Assembly (NCBI GenBank): GCA_964362625.1 | Contig: CAYIFA010000024.1 | Span: 1 to 13,371 of the forward strand | From: CAYIFA01 sp964362625 | GTDB taxonomy: Bacteria; Patescibacteriota; Minisyncoccia; 1-14-0-10-42-19 | Reading direction: 5' to 3' | Length of the DNA: 13,371 nt | In this document: positions 12,505 through 13,371 of the stretch, in pieces | Position numbering within the stretch: the first letter of the stretch is position 1 | How the letters are laid out: each line of letters begins with the position of its first letter | Made by a program: the position numbers and the translations under genes | The notes under the pieces: generated by a model | Told to the model about the DNA's origin: nothing | The model's input: only the letters and a program-made list of their open reading frames with translations | The model's database searches: none

Positions 12505-13371
12505 ATGCCGCTTATTAAAGATTTGCAGCGTCAATTTCTAGAATATTTGGAAATAGAAAAAGGGCGAAGCATAAAAACGATCCAGAATTACGAACATTAT
12601 CTAAACCGGTTTTTTAAATACGCCAAAACCAAAACTCCGGCTGATATTGATGATGATGTGTTGCGAAGCTTCCGATTGTGGTTGAACCGGCAGGAAACAA
12701 TTAGCGGAGAACCCATTAAACGTAAAACCCAAAATTATCATCTAATCGCATTACGCGGTTTTCTAAAATATCTAGCCAGACGCAACATAAAAACCCTGCC
12801 GGCCGAGCGAATTGAGCTGGCCAAAGTCGGTGAACGCGATTTGGACTTGATCTCGGAAACAGAACTGGAGCGACTGCTCTCCGCTCCGGAAGGAAAATCT
12901 CTAAAAACCGCCCGCGATCGCGCGATTTTGGAACTTTTGTTTTCTTCGGGACTGCGTATTTCTGAATTATGCTCGCTTAACCGTGACTCAATTGATCTAA
13001 AACGAGATGAATTTTCCATCCGCGGAAAGGGCGAGAAAATTCGGGTAGCGTTTGTTTCGGATGCCGCGAAAAACGCCTTGGCCGGATATACTGACCACCG
13101 TACGGACATGGAAGAAGCGCTTTTTGTTAACCTTAAACGTGGTACTTCCGAAAAGCTTTCTGACAAAACACGTCTTACTCCGCGATCTATCCAAAGATTA
13201 ATTAAGCGCTATGCTGTTAAAGCCGGGATTACAAAAAAAGTAACGCCGCACGTGATGCGACATATGTTTGCGACCAATTTGCTGCAAAACGGCGCCGATA
13301 TCAGGTCAGTCCAAGCCATGCTCGGACATTCCAACATTTCAACAACTCAAATCTACACGCACGTTACAAAC
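12505..13371 (+). CDS. Xer-type tyrosine recombinase, cut by the window end
   Basis: The open frame has 289 codons and runs off the window without a stop; perhaps 10-25 residues are missing. Residues about 5-92 are the SAM-like core-binding domain (FLEYLEIEKGRSIKTIQNYEHYL), about 115-289 the catalytic domain. The catalytic set is complete: R151 (SSGLRISEL), K175 (RGKGEKIR), H249 and R252 (TPHVMRH), H275 (LGHSN) and nucleophile Y284 (IYTHV). The family resolves chromosome dimers at dif by strand exchange through a 3'-phosphotyrosine intermediate. XerC, XerD and single-recombinase XerA types cannot be separated from this sequence. The ATG at 12505 fits the family N terminus and a -10 box 6 nt upstream. 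The divergent phage-like gene leaves open an integrase role, but the sequence looks like chromosomal Xer. Confidence 0.93.
   Translation, partial: MPLIKDLQRQFLEYLEIEKGRSIKTIQNYEHYLNRFFKYAKTKTPADIDDDVLRSFRLWLNRQETISGEPIKRKTQNYHLIALRGFLKYLARRNIKTLPAERIELAKVGERDLDLISETELERLLSAPEGKSLKTARDRAILELLFSSGLRISELCSLNRDSIDLKRDEFSIRGKGEKIRVAFVSDAAKNALAGYTDHRTDMEEALFVNLKRGTSEKLSDKTRLTPRSIQRLIKRYAVKAGITKKVTPHVMRHMFATNLLQNGADIRSVQAMLGHSNISTTQIYTHVTN

Noticed and set aside
12738..13194. Minus-strand open frames opposite the recombinase
   Set aside because: The plus strand encodes an intact Xer catalytic domain with every active-site residue; the minus-strand frames are Ser/Arg-rich shadows.
1..13371. Alternative genetic code with TGA as Gly
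   Set aside because: The helicase and M23 genes end at TGA exactly where their families end, and no conserved frame reads through TGA.
1..13371. CRISPR array, transposase, tRNA or rRNA genes
   Set aside because: No regularly spaced direct repeats with spacers, no transposase motifs, and no tRNA or rRNA signatures were seen on either strand.

Overview
The window looks like a chromosomal segment from a bacterium of the Candidate Phyla Radiation (Patescibacteria), most likely the Parcubacteria group. The call rests on several things seen together: moderate GC, tightly packed housekeeping genes, short leader regions, mostly no Shine-Dalgarno sequences, single-TM hypothetical proteins with extracytoplasmic domains, and short simple repeats inside conserved genes. 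TGA is used as a stop codon (for example in the helicase and the M23 peptidase genes), so the recoded-TGA code of Gracilibacteria/Absconditabacteria does not apply. This placement is inference; there is no rRNA here to confirm it.

Layout: 34-1161 (+) is a membrane-anchored protein with a 12-cysteine C-terminal module. It converges, with a 3-bp gap, on a helicase-methyltransferase pair, pcrA/uvrD -> rsmA (3926-1165, -), whose stop and start codons overlap. Divergent from the helicase is a secreted LysM-LysM-M23 peptidoglycan hydrolase (4144-5151, +). Its 3' end carries an elaborate RNA-type hairpin and then a bidirectional terminator. The long minus-strand block 12398-5298 reads, in transcription order: a small phage-like protein, rpsO, a NYN-domain putative nuclease, pnp, a single-TM hypothetical, a DksA/TraR-type zinc-finger protein, comM, and a small secreted hypothetical protein. 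At the right edge a Xer-type tyrosine recombinase (12505 onward, +) runs off the window a few codons before its expected end.

Functional themes: RNA metabolism (rpsO, NYN, pnp, rsmA), DNA transactions (pcrA/uvrD, comM, Xer) and the cell envelope (M23 hydrolase, three hypothetical exported or anchored proteins). The most interesting signals are not new enzymes but genome-scale habits. (1) Six start codons have a -10-like hexamer only 5-7 nt upstream and no SD, as expected for leaderless mRNAs, while two accessory genes have textbook -35/-10 plus AAGGAGG. (2) Two 7-bp tandem-repeat tracts and a 13-bp-arm palindrome lie in frame inside the conserved genes rsmA and pcrA/uvrD. (3) That palindrome is followed by T5 only on the strand antisense to rsmA, so it could stop read-through from the convergent gene. 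(4) A 3'-UTR hairpin after the M23 gene contains a symmetric CGAAG/CGAAG purine internal loop. I did not find a clear new defence or biosynthetic system, CRISPR array, tRNA, rRNA or insertion sequence.
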